Assembly (NCBI GenBank): GCA_017936205.1
Contig: JAGBGB010000238.1
Location: 1-6,530, forward strand
Length of the DNA: 6,530 bases
Direction: 5' to 3'
From: Oscillospiraceae bacterium
GTDB lineage: Bacteria; Bacillota; Clostridia; Oscillospirales; Oscillospiraceae
Made by a program: the position numbers and the translations under genes
Shown: positions 1 through 5,558 of the stretch, in pieces
Numbering within the stretch: the first letter of the stretch is position 1
Layout: every line of letters begins with the position of its first letter
The notes under the pieces: model-generated
What the model was told of the DNA's origin: nothing
The model's database searches: none
What the model saw: the letters and a program-made list of their open reading frames with translations, nothing else

Positions 1-725
1 ATGAAAGATGACGTAAGGAGTTTATCACATAGCAAGTGGGCTCCTCCGGGGAACTGGAAGCCTACGGTTTCGGAACGGTTGTTGCTTGCAGGATCCCAGC
101 TTCTGCCACCACCGAAGATAGCATTGTCGGGAACCGTAATATCGCTGAACTGGAAGTCAACGGTCCCGGCTGTCTTATTCACTGCAGTGACCTTACCGAT
201 GCCATAAATTGGATAAATGGAACGGTCCCAATCCAAGGAAAGATTCCGAATAGCAATGGTATTGGAGTTGTTCATGGAAATATAGCTGGCATTATTGTTC
301 AGACTGCTTCCCACGGAGAAGATCAGCGTGGAACCATTGCCCTCCAAAAGGAAATTGCTGAGATTGGAAAGGGGGATCGCCTCCTTCCCTGTCAGGGCTA
401 CTGCATAGGTGCCCTTGGGAATGTTCAGCTTCCATGCCTTGGTAGATTTGACCTTGGCAATGGCGTTGGCGAAGGCTGTCTCATTGGCTGCAGGGGTATT
501 GGATTCAGATAAGCCGAAGTCCTTCATATCCACCACGATACCATTGTCAACCGGTTTGTTGACAGTGAACTCCTTTGCGCCTGTAATATTCTTGAGAATA
601 TTATCCATCTCAGTTTGAGCTTCCGCTGTAAGAGCCTCTACCTTTGCGCCTCCCGGCAAGAGGGAGCATAGCAGAGTCAGGAGCAGAAAGCTACATAGAA
701 GTCTTGCGAAACGTACTTTTTTCAT
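1..725 (-). CDS. Secreted right-handed beta-helix (pectate-lyase-like) protein, N-terminal part
   Basis: The gene runs off the left edge after 241 codons, so the C-terminus is missing. The ATG at 725 follows a GGAAAGGA-type ribosome binding site. Residues 1-28 form a Sec signal peptide: basic MKKVRFAR, then a leucine-rich core. A short helical stretch (about 30-50) follows. From about residue 80 the pattern fits the start of a parallel beta-helix: an ANETAFANAIAKVK-type helix, then LNIPKGTYAV (100-109), FLLEGNGSTLIFS (125-137) and IAIRNLSLDWD (157-167). The IPKGTY and later N-L-S-L-D-W motifs recur in pectate-lyase-superfamily and GH110-like proteins, many of which bind or cleave polysaccharides. 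The catalytic residues of such proteins lie further along, outside the window, so no enzyme activity can be assigned. It most likely acts outside the cell or at its surface. It has its own promoter and is separated from the operon upstream by a terminator. Confidence 0.75.
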   Translation of the reverse strand, partial: MKKVRFARLLCSFLLLTLLCSLLPGGAKVEALTAEAQTEMDNILKNITGAKEFTVNKPVDNGIVVDMKDFGLSESNTPAANETAFANAIAKVKSTKAWKLNIPKGTYAVALTGKEAIPLSNLSNFLLEGNGSTLIFSVGSSLNNNASYISMNNSNTIAIRNLSLDWDRSIYPIYGIGKVTAVNKTAGTVDFQFSDITVPDNAIFGGGRSWDPASNNRSETVGFQFPGGAHLLCDKLLTSSF

Positions 726-777
726 TGCATTACATCCTTTCCGAAATTCAATAGAATCCTACAAAAATCCTAAGATA

Positions 778-805
778 ATCATATCATAAATCAAGGAAAA
801 AGCAA
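778..805 (-). promoter_or_regulatory. Candidate sigma-A promoter for the beta-helix protein gene
   Basis: On the minus strand, TTGCTT (800-805) and TATGAT (778-783) are 16 bp apart. The -10 box is preceded by TGA, giving an extended -10. Transcription would begin near 771, leaving a leader of about 45 nt. A second, overlapping TATGAT lies at 783-788, but its spacing to the -35 is too short. Confidence 0.5.
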
Positions 806-872
806 GGTTCTTCCACAGATATCACAAATATTATCCATAAATTCTATGATTTTTCTGCAAGAAATACAAATA

Positions 873-909
873 TCCCGTCAAAAGAACAAGATTTGTTCCT
901 TTGACGGGA
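873..909 (-). terminator. Rho-independent terminator of the hydantoinase operon
   Basis: Two 17-nt arms (873-889 and 893-909) flank a 3-nt loop. The only non-Watson-Crick position (883/899) is an allowed G-U pair in minus-strand RNA but an A-C mismatch in plus-strand RNA. The tail on the minus strand is T-rich (TATTTGTATTT) and the plus side has none. Both facts point to a terminator for leftward transcription, 32 nt past the stop codon of the small membrane protein gene. Confidence 0.75.
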
Positions 910-941
910 CGATCACATTCGGATTCATTGCCTTCACAGCT

Positions 942-1211
942 CTACAGAGCAGTAAGCAACCACGCAGCCCCGGTTAGGGCTGCGCCCAATCCACTCCATG
1001 CAAGAGGCGGCAAACGATGCACCCCTCGGAATGCTGAGGGCTTACTCTGTGTACAGTTCTCGGAAAGCCGCTTAGCTTCCTCTAAAAGCTGCCGTTCTGT
1101 GACACCATGCTTCTCCAGAGCATCCTCCTTCAGCAGAAAGATGGCTTGCTCAAAAAGACGAGTATCCGTGGCTTTGACCACGATGACCTGTCGAGTTGTT
1201 CCCTTGACCAT
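942..1211 (-). CDS. Small protein with cytosolic helical domain and C-terminal membrane anchor
   Basis: This 89-residue protein of unknown function is the second gene of an operon, 49 nt after the hydantoinase stop. The N-terminal half (MVKGTTRQVIVVKATDTRLF, then EQAIFLLKEDALEKHGVTERQLLEEAKRL) predicts a beta strand and two helices. It resembles a widespread uncharacterised clostridial family that, from memory, is sometimes labelled translation initiation factor 2 without support. Residues 67-89 (LPPLAWSGLGAALTG and onward) are hydrophobic and reach the C-terminus, as in a tail-anchored protein with a cytosolic N-terminus. The ATG at 1211 is preferred over an in-frame TTG at 1244 because GGGAGGG lies 9 nt upstream of the ATG. 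The link to purine or pyrimidine catabolism is inferred only from its neighbour. Confidence 0.7.
   Translation of the reverse strand: MVKGTTRQVIVVKATDTRLFEQAIFLLKEDALEKHGVTERQLLEEAKRLSENCTQSKPSAFRGVHRLPPLAWSGLGAALTGAAWLLTAL
963..984. other. GC-rich hairpin inside the small membrane protein gene
   Basis: CGCAGCCC (963-970) and GGGCTGCG (977-984) are perfect inverted repeats around a 6-nt loop. The element lies within the codons of the C-terminal membrane segment (AALTGAAW). No T-tract follows on either strand, so it does not look like a terminator. It may be a by-product of GCN/GGN codons. Confidence 0.4.
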
Positions 1212-1220
1212 ATTCTTGAT

Positions 1221-1227
1221 CCCTCCC
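1221..1227 (-). promoter_or_regulatory. Ribosome binding site fixing the start of the small membrane protein
   Basis: GGGAGGG on the minus strand, 9 nt before ATG 1211, decides for this start over the upstream TTG at 1244. Confidence 0.7.
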
Positions 1228-1260
1228 GTGGGAAGTATAGCCAAAAGGAAGATCCCTCAA

Positions 1261-2631
1261 TCACAGAACGGACTTTCCGCGAGGAATATATTGACCGCCA
1301 CGGTCTGCAAGGATCTCCCCTTCTTCTACTGCAAGGGTACCTCGGAGCCAGACCTGGGCAATATGTCCGGAGATCTCATAGCCCTCATAGGGAGCGTAAT
1401 CCACTGCGCAGACCTGATCCTTTGCAGTGATCCTGCGGATCCCGTTGGGATCGTAAACGACGATGTCTGCATCAGCCCCTACTGCCAGCCTGCCCTTACG
1501 AGGGTAAGCGCCGTAGAGCTTGGCAGGAGCCTCGCTTAGAAGCTCTACCATCCGTTCCGCAGAAATCCTATCCGTAACAACACCGTAGGTATACAGCAGG
1601 ACGCCACGGGTCTCTACACCGGGCATTCCTCCGGGGATCTTGGTAAAGTCCTCCCTGCCTGCATCCTTCTGCTTGAGAGTAAAGCTGCAATGATCGGTTG
1701 AAATTGTCTGGACAGCTCCGTTCCTCAGTGCCTCCCAGAGGGCATCGTTGTCCTCGTCCTTCCGCAGAGGAGGAGCACAAACATACTTGGCTCCCTCAAA
1801 GTCCGGAAGAGAATACAGCTCATCCTGCAGCAGCAGGTAATGGGGGCAGGTCTCTACGAAAACCTTCTGCCCTCTGGCTCTGGCAGCCTCTACTTCACGC
1901 AAACCTGCCTCAGAGGACAGGTGGACGATGACAACGGGAACATCTGCCACCTCAGCCATTTTCAGCAGACGGGAAATGGCTTCGGCCTCCAGAATGGCAG
2001 GTCTGCATTCCGGATGGGCAGAGGGTGCTAAGTCCCCCGCTGCCTTCTTCTCGGCAATGAGGGCATCAATGACCCCGGCATTCTCACAGTGAACACCGGC
2101 AATGCCTCCCAGCTCCTTCATTTTCCGCAGTGCCTTGAACATGGCTTCGTCCCCGATCATCATAGCAGGATAAGTCATGTACATCTTAAAGGAGGAAATG
2201 CCCTGCTCGAACATCTTAGGCAGCTCTGCAATGATCTCCTCATTCCAGTCATCAATGGTCATATGGAAGCCATAGTCACATGCCGTCTTCCCCTCTGCCT
2301 TCTTATGCCACAGGTCAAGACCGTATTGCAGGCTCTCTCCCTTATTGGGACAGGCAAAGTCAATGACCATAGTTGTACCACCACGGAGGGCAGAACGGCT
2401 GCCGCTATAGAAATCATCCGCAGTGGTGGTGTTGCATACATCCAGATCAAAATGGGTATGGGCATCAATAAACCCGGGGAACAGCAGCTTTCCGCTGACA
2501 TCCATAACCTCAGCATCCTCTGCACACAGATCGGTACCAATGGCTTCGATAACCTCTCCGTTAATGAGAAGGTCTGCATCCAGTCTGCCATCGGCATTAA
2601 TAATAGTGCCACCCTTTAATAGCTTTTTCAT
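1261..2631 (-). CDS. hydA: D-hydantoinase / dihydropyrimidinase
   Basis: This 456-residue protein has the usual length for the family, a cyclic amidohydrolase that opens dihydropyrimidine or 5-substituted hydantoin rings to N-carbamoyl amino acids. It is cytosolic and typically a tetramer with two metal ions per active site. All expected metal ligands are visible: H58 and H60 in DAHTHFD, K149 (the carboxylated lysine, FKMYMTYPA), H181 in GVHCEN, H237 in VIVHLSS and D313 in STDHCSF. Y154 stands five residues after the lysine, as for the catalytic tyrosine of hydantoinases. The PGVETR motif (337-342) and the GADADIVVYDP beta-sandwich motif (385-395) are also present. The ATG follows GAAGGAG by 8 nt. 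It is first in an operon with the small membrane protein. The true substrate (dihydrouracil, hydantoin or a purine-breakdown intermediate) cannot be fixed: no reductase, ureidopropionase, xanthine dehydrogenase-type or permease gene lies alongside. An allantoinase or phenylhydantoinase role is less likely but open. Confidence 0.92.
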   Translation of the reverse strand: MKKLLKGGTIINADGRLDADLLINGEVIEAIGTDLCAEDAEVMDVSGKLLFPGFIDAHTHFDLDVCNTTTADDFYSGSRSALRGGTTMVIDFACPNKGESLQYGLDLWHKKAEGKTACDYGFHMTIDDWNEEIIAELPKMFEQGISSFKMYMTYPAMMIGDEAMFKALRKMKELGGIAGVHCENAGVIDALIAEKKAAGDLAPSAHPECRPAILEAEAISRLLKMAEVADVPVVIVHLSSEAGLREVEAARARGQKVFVETCPHYLLLQDELYSLPDFEGAKYVCAPPLRKDEDNDALWEALRNGAVQTISTDHCSFTLKQKDAGREDFTKIPGGMPGVETRGVLLYTYGVVTDRISAERMVELLSEAPAKLYGAYPRKGRLAVGADADIVVYDPNGIRRITAKDQVCAVDYAPYEGYEISGHIAQVWLRGTLAVEEGEILADRGGQYIPRGKSVL

Positions 2632-2695
2632 GGCAAAAACTCCTTCAATTAAAATGGATCAGTAATCAGATCATAATGTGTGGATCTTCCGTGAA

Positions 2696-2710
2696 ATTCA
2701 GGATCTGAAT
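2696..2710. promoter_or_regulatory. Perfect palindrome at the transcription start of the hydantoinase operon
   Basis: ATTCAG-GAT-CTGAAT on the plus strand is a perfect 6-bp inverted repeat with a 3-bp centre. It covers the predicted start site (about 2710) and the first bases of the transcript, the usual place for a repressor operator. No binding protein can be named. Confidence 0.45.
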
Positions 2711-2716
2711 ACTCAT

Positions 2717-2745
2717 ATTTTATCACGGTTTTTTACCCGTGTAAA
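2717..2745 (-). promoter_or_regulatory. Sigma-A promoter of the hydantoinase operon
   Basis: On the minus strand, TTTACA (2740-2745) and TAAAAT (2717-2722) are exactly 17 bp apart, each matching five of six consensus bases. Transcription would start near 2710, giving a leader of about 80 nt before ATG 2631. Positions 2746-2922 between this promoter and the next gene contain no convincing coding sequence. They are AT-rich, with only short weak inverted repeats. Confidence 0.7.
2724..2741. promoter_or_regulatory. Dyad within the -10/-35 spacer of the hydantoinase promoter
   Basis: CACGG (2724-2728) and CCGTG (2737-2741) form a 5-bp inverted repeat around an A/T-rich 8-bp centre. It fills the spacer and touches the -35 box, so a bound protein would block RNA polymerase. 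It may be a second operator. Confidence 0.35.
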
Positions 2746-2922
2746 GCAAAAAACATTACTTTTTTACGATTCAGAGAATTTCTATTTTCAAATACTTTGT
2801 TTGCTGCGTAAATACTCCAAAGACAGAGTTCGTTTTCACTTTTTCAGACTTCACTCCTAATGAAGATTCACAAAAGCCCTCCTGTGTAATATCAATTGTC
2901 AGTTAGATGACAGCGCGACGGA

Positions 2923-3150
2923 TCAGTTTCCGGTAATTCTGTTTTTCAATCGAATATGCTTAGCTTCAAGCTCCTTCCACTGCTGTTGCAACAAAAAGCA
3001 TTTGTCGAAAGCCTTTTTCACTTCTTCCGACTCATAGGGTACACCTTGTTCAACCAGCATTCTTAGCTTCCTCTTTGCCTCTTCCAGTGCTTCTCCGACT
3101 CTCACGAGATCAAGTGCTGACAGCACCAGTTCATTCTTTCTGTTATTCAT
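2923..3150 (-). CDS. Small helical protein, possibly Spo0E-like
   Basis: This 75-residue, highly charged protein has no signal peptide or membrane segment. It predicts two helices (about 9-35 and 41-70) joined by the turn QGVPYES. The layout KRKL (27-30), then QG (35-36), then a second helix, resembles the coiled-coil hairpin of Spo0E-family aspartyl-phosphate phosphatases, which dephosphorylate Spo0A. However, the SQELD signature is absent: the equivalent place reads AFDKC (47-51). So either a divergent or inactive relative, or a look-alike helical hairpin, is possible. The ATG at 3150 is chosen because AAGGAGG lies 6 nt upstream; longer in-frame starts would overlap the promoter. It is transcribed alone and divergently from the broken XRE gene, which may once have controlled it. 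No convincing terminator follows. Confidence 0.65.
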   Translation of the reverse strand: MNNRKNELVLSALDLVRVGEALEEAKRKLRMLVEQGVPYESEEVKKAFDKCFLLQQQWKELEAKHIRLKNRITGN

Positions 3151-3187
3151 AGTCATCCTCCTTGTTTTATCTAATTCTCGTGTTGTA

Positions 3188-3216
3188 ATTATATTATGTC
3201 GTGCTCCAAACGTCAA
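3188..3216 (-). promoter_or_regulatory. Near-consensus sigma-A promoter of the Spo0E-like gene
   Basis: On the minus strand, TTGACG (3211-3216) and TATAAT (3188-3193) are 17 bp apart, matching 11 of 12 consensus bases. The start site would be near 3181, with a leader of about 30 nt. This is the strongest promoter in the window. Confidence 0.8.
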
Positions 3217-3272
3217 TAGTCGTCTTTGAAATTATTTATCTTGTTCTTATTTTGGGGTAAAATATTAAATAT

Positions 3273-3277
3273 GGAGG
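3273..3277 (+). promoter_or_regulatory. Ribosome binding site pointing to a TTG start for the XRE gene
   Basis: GGAGG lies 8 nt before TTG 3286. The in-frame ATG at 3271 overlaps the site itself and has no Shine-Dalgarno sequence of its own, so TTG is the likely original start. Confidence 0.6.
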
Positions 3278-3285
3278 TGGCAACA

Positions 3286-3543
3286 TTGACGCAACAACCA
3301 CACACGAAATTCGACAATACGGAGCATCTGACAGAAATCGGCTATGCAATCTCATACTACAGGAAAAAGAAGAAGCTGTCATAAGAACAGCTTGCAGAAA
3401 TGGTTGGGATCAGCCGTCAGCACATGGGGGCTATCGAGGCACCTAATATGAACCGTGGTTTGTCTATAGAGCTCCTCTTAAACATTGCAACTGTTCTTGA
3501 TATTGAGCCCTATTTGCTTTTAAAATTCCCATCAGAGCCATAA
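3286..3543 (+). pseudogene. XRE-family helix-turn-helix regulator broken by one nonsense codon
   Basis: The reading frame runs from TTG 3286 (upstream in-frame ATG at 3271) to TAA 3541, 85 codons, with an in-frame TAA at 3382-3384. Before the stop it encodes EIGYAISYYRKKKKLS, after it EQLAEMVGISRQHMGAIEAP and then a helix ending in EPYLLLKF. Together these make one complete HTH_3 domain. XRE proteins here normally read LSQEQLAE or LTQEQLAE, so the stop sits exactly where glutamine is expected, and CAA to TAA is one C-to-T change. The rest of the frame is undamaged, so inactivation is recent or the base is a sequencing error. Restart at ATG 3400 would lose the first helix and is unlikely to give a working DNA-binding domain. 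It is divergent from the Spo0E-like gene; XRE proteins commonly repress such neighbours and themselves. Confidence 0.85.
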
Positions 3544-3615
3544 GGATATATTCTACAACTGTACATTCATCTAAAGCTATCTTGCTGTTTCATACTGTTT
3601 TATAGATAAGAGAAC

Positions 3616-3654
3616 GAGCCCATTTGAAACGAGTAGACCGGCTCAGATGGGTTC
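3616..3654. terminator. Long hairpin after the XRE remnant, possible terminator
   Basis: GAGCCCATTTG (3616-3626) pairs with CAGATGGGTTC (3644-3654) over 11 bp with two G-U pairs in plus-strand RNA. Inside the loop, GAG and CTC can pair further. The tail is only weakly T-rich. It lies 73 nt after the XRE stop. The gap from 3544 to 3724 holds this element and the next hairpin, and no gene. Confidence 0.45.
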
Positions 3655-3665
3655 ATTCATAGAAT

Positions 3666-3695
3666 ACCGCCTCCTGTTTTTGGACAGGAGGCGGT
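3666..3695. terminator. Strong hairpin terminator downstream of the large nuclease gene
   Basis: A perfect 12-bp GC-rich stem (ACCGCCTCCTGT / ACAGGAGGCGGT, 3666-3677 and 3684-3695) closes a 6-nt loop. It begins 29 nt past the stop of the leftward nuclease gene. The T-tract is modest on both sides (GCTGTTTATT on plus, ATTCTATG on minus), so it may serve convergent transcription from both directions. Confidence 0.65.
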
Positions 3696-3724
3696 GCTGT
3701 TTATTATGGGGTCAGATTCTCAAA

Positions 3725-5410
3725 TCAGGCGTTGGTGGTGTAATAGGTCACAGAGCCGGAAGAAGAGCCGCCGGTGAGTCTGTAGAGGCTGATGGCCTTC
3801 TGAGAGGTGTAGCTGCTGGACTTGAAGTAACGGAAACGATCCTGACCGGAGGTGGTATTGAAGCGGAGATATGCACCGCCGCTGCCCTTGATGTTCACAG
3901 TGCCGTTGGAAAGGAGGCTGATGCTGTTCACATACTTGGTGGAGCTGGACTTATTCATGCCGTTTGCGTTGGTGGTCTTACCAATGTAATAGCCACTTGC
4001 GGTACGGATGGAATAGCCGCTGCTGTAGGCAGCAATGGTCACTGCGTACTTGTTCACAGTGGAGCTGGCAGTGATGGAGTTGCCGGAAATGGTGACGGTC
4101 TTATAGTTCTTGGCAACATCGGGGTTGGTCAGGCTGCCGTTCAGAACCATGTTCTCGCCTTCATACACGATGAGGTAGGTGCCCTCCCAGCTGCTGGGAG
4201 TAGAAGTGACCTTGGTGTACTTGGTACCACCGGTGGAGGAAGATGTGGTGTACTTGTACAGAGCCTTCAGAGTCAGATTGGAGCTGACGGTGTAGGTGTT
4301 GCCTGCCTTATAGTAGGTAGGAGCAGTGGTGCTGCTGCTGACGGTGGAGGTAGTCCAGCCAACAAAGGTCTTACCTGCTGCAGTAGAGGTAGGAGTGGGC
4401 AGAGTCACACGACCACCCTTTTCAACGGTGATAGAAGCTGCAGTTGCACCGGTGAACTTGATGGTAACAGTAGAGGTGGTGCTACCGCTGTTAGAACCGC
4501 CGGTAGAGCCGCCGGTGGAACCGCCGGTAGAACTGGAGGAGCCGGAGCCGTTGGAGGGAGTGACCATACCGGAGGGAACTGCGTAGCCCAGAAGCTTCCA
4601 CCCCAGTTCAGGATAGTCGATGAAGGGATTACGGCTGCCCTGAATGGACTGGACAGCATCGTTACGGCTCATCTCGAAGGTATCAACGGGATCACTCTTG
4701 CACCAGCTCAGAAGGGTGCTGACACCGGAGAATACTTCTGTTACGGAGCTCATGGAAGAAGCCATAACATAGTCATACAGAACCACACGAGCGCAGTCGC
4801 CCTTGACATTATCCAGGGGCTCAAAAATATCGCTCTTGTAATAGCCGCAGGGAAGACTGCCGTTCTTGGAGGAGGTCTTCATAGTCTTGGCACCGCTGCC
4901 GACTTCGCCATACTTGTGGTTGCCACGGGAGGAGTTTGCGGTGGGATCTGCGGGACGCATTGCATGGAGGTCACCCTCAACTGCATTGCCGCCCAGGGAC
5001 TGGGGCCACATATGCTCACGGTTCCAGGTCTTACCGGAATCCCATGTGCTGGTGGTAGTGCCGCTGGAGTAGTGGAGCAGAAGCTTGGAGCTGCTGCCCT
5101 GATAGGCATCGCTGTACTTCATGTAGGAACGCAGACCTGCATAGCCAACGGTGCTGTTCTTCTGCTTAACCAGTGCACGAAGAGCAGTACGGAGGCTGCT
5201 GCCGGACTTGGCAGACAGGCTGGCGTAGGTGTAGCTGCCGGAATAGTAGGACTTCGCCTTAGAGGACAGTGCCGTACATACGGTGCCACGCTTGCCGCTG
5301 TTGTAGGTGTAGGACGCTGCATTGACACTGATTGCCATTGCTGCAAACAGACCTACAAGGATGGACAGAGTCAGGAGCAGGGATAGGACGCGCTTGCTGA
5401 ACATCTTCAT
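3725..5410 (-). CDS. Secreted multidomain endonuclease I family nuclease
   Basis: With the start at ATG 5410 the protein has 561 residues. In-frame ATGs at 5404, 5422 and 5428 are alternatives, and GGAG lies a rather long 12 nt upstream of 5410. Residues 1-31 are a Sec signal peptide (KMFSKR, a leucine-rich core, cleavage near SVNA|ASY). Residues about 34-278 are an endonuclease I domain, as in E. coli EndA and Bacillus secreted nucleases: TWNREHMWPQSLGG with general-base H133, EGDLHAMRPAD (146-156), the metal-site region NSSRGNHKYGEV (159-170), KGDCARVVLY (203-212), SWCKSDPVD (235-243) and GSRNPFIDYPEL (258-269). A G/S/T linker (281-314) leads to an InlB/Flg_new-like repeat (about 315-386: VTIKF, FVGW, LTLKALY). 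A second linker precedes a domain (398-550) with SSWEGTYLIVYEG and ISLYRLTGG that I cannot name. There is no LPXTG motif or membrane anchor. It probably degrades extracellular DNA or RNA. Confidence 0.92.
   Translation of the reverse strand: MKMFSKRVLSLLLTLSILVGLFAAMAISVNAASYTYNSGKRGTVCTALSSKAKSYYSGSYTYASLSAKSGSSLRTALRALVKQKNSTVGYAGLRSYMKYSDAYQGSSSKLLLHYSSGTTTSTWDSGKTWNREHMWPQSLGGNAVEGDLHAMRPADPTANSSRGNHKYGEVGSGAKTMKTSSKNGSLPCGYYKSDIFEPLDNVKGDCARVVLYDYVMASSMSSVTEVFSGVSTLLSWCKSDPVDTFEMSRNDAVQSIQGSRNPFIDYPELGWKLLGYAVPSGMVTPSNGSGSSSSTGGSTGGSTGGSNSGSTTSTVTIKFTGATAASITVEKGGRVTLPTPTSTAAGKTFVGWTTSTVSSSTTAPTYYKAGNTYTVSSNLTLKALYKYTTSSSTGGTKYTKVTSTPSSWEGTYLIVYEGENMVLNGSLTNPDVAKNYKTVTISGNSITASSTVNKYAVTIAAYSSGYSIRTASGYYIGKTTNANGMNKSSSTKYVNSISLLSNGTVNIKGSGGAYLRFNTTSGQDRFRYFKSSSYTSQKAISLYRLTGGSSSGSVTYYTTNA
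4496..4531 (-). repeat. Three tandem 12-bp units encoding STGG linker repeats
   Basis: Units at 4496-4507, 4508-4519 and 4520-4531 differ at two positions at most. Each encodes Ser-Thr-Gly-Gly in the nuclease linker. The unit number is a likely site of length variation by slippage, without frameshift. Confidence 0.75.
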
Positions 5411-5439
5411 ATTGAGGGTCATCTCCATTTCATATTTTG

Positions 5440-5450
5440 GGCTCAGAGCC
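5440..5450. promoter_or_regulatory. Short palindrome in the leader of the large nuclease gene
   Basis: GGCTC-A-GAGCC is a perfect 5-bp inverted repeat with a one-base centre, about 10 nt downstream of the predicted start site. The one-base centre suits a protein site better than an RNA hairpin. It could also be chance. Confidence 0.3.
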
Positions 5451-5465
5451 GCAATTGATGAGTAT

Positions 5466-5494
5466 ATTCTACCATATACAGTTCCATAAAGCAA
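5466..5494 (-). promoter_or_regulatory. Promoter of the large nuclease gene
   Basis: On the minus strand, TTGCTT (5489-5494) and TAGAAT (5466-5471) are 17 bp apart. The -10 is preceded by TGG, making it an extended -10. Transcription would start near 5459, with a leader of about 49 nt to ATG 5410. Confidence 0.65.
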
Positions 5495-5510
5495 GTTCAG
5501 CAAAGTTCAG
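5493..5510. promoter_or_regulatory. Direct repeats one helical turn apart at the -35 of the large nuclease promoter
   Basis: AAGTTCAG occurs at 5493-5500 and 5503-5510, a period of exactly 10 bp. The first copy overlaps the poorly matched -35 box (TTGCTT). In-phase direct repeats there are typical of activators, such as response regulators, that bind as tandem dimers on one face of the DNA. Confidence 0.45.
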
Positions 5511-5558
5511 TTTATCGCATTTGTCGTATTACATGACTGCTTTTCGCATTGTTATTAT

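Noticed and set aside
36..512. Plus-strand open frame opposite the beta-helix gene
   Set aside because: No ribosome binding site and no recognisable motif; the minus strand carries a signal peptide and a beta-helix pattern.
901..1539. Plus-strand open frame across the small membrane protein and the hydantoinase end
   Set aside because: It crosses two genes with strong family evidence on the other strand and has no credible start site.
2678..2860. Short plus-strand open frame (60 codons) upstream of the hydantoinase
   Set aside because: It overlaps the hydantoinase promoter, has no ribosome binding site and no recognisable composition.
2857..2884. Minus-strand AGGAGGG followed by a GTG and four codons, like a leader peptide
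   Set aside because: Too short, with no regulatory codon run and no attenuator hairpin after it.
2897..2912. TGTCA/TGACA hairpin after the Spo0E-like gene as a terminator
   Set aside because: Only a 5-bp AT-rich stem and no T-tract on the minus strand.
3232..3270. Plus-strand promoter for the XRE gene
   Set aside because: TAAAAT at 3258-3263 could be a -10, but no good -35 exists at 16-18 bp; several weak alternatives fit equally well.
3647..5386. Very long open frame on the plus strand opposite the nuclease gene
   Set aside because: The protein is a Gly/Ala/Val-rich low-complexity stretch without domain logic. It is the complement of Ser/Thr/Tyr-rich codons in the real gene, which has a signal peptide and catalytic motifs.
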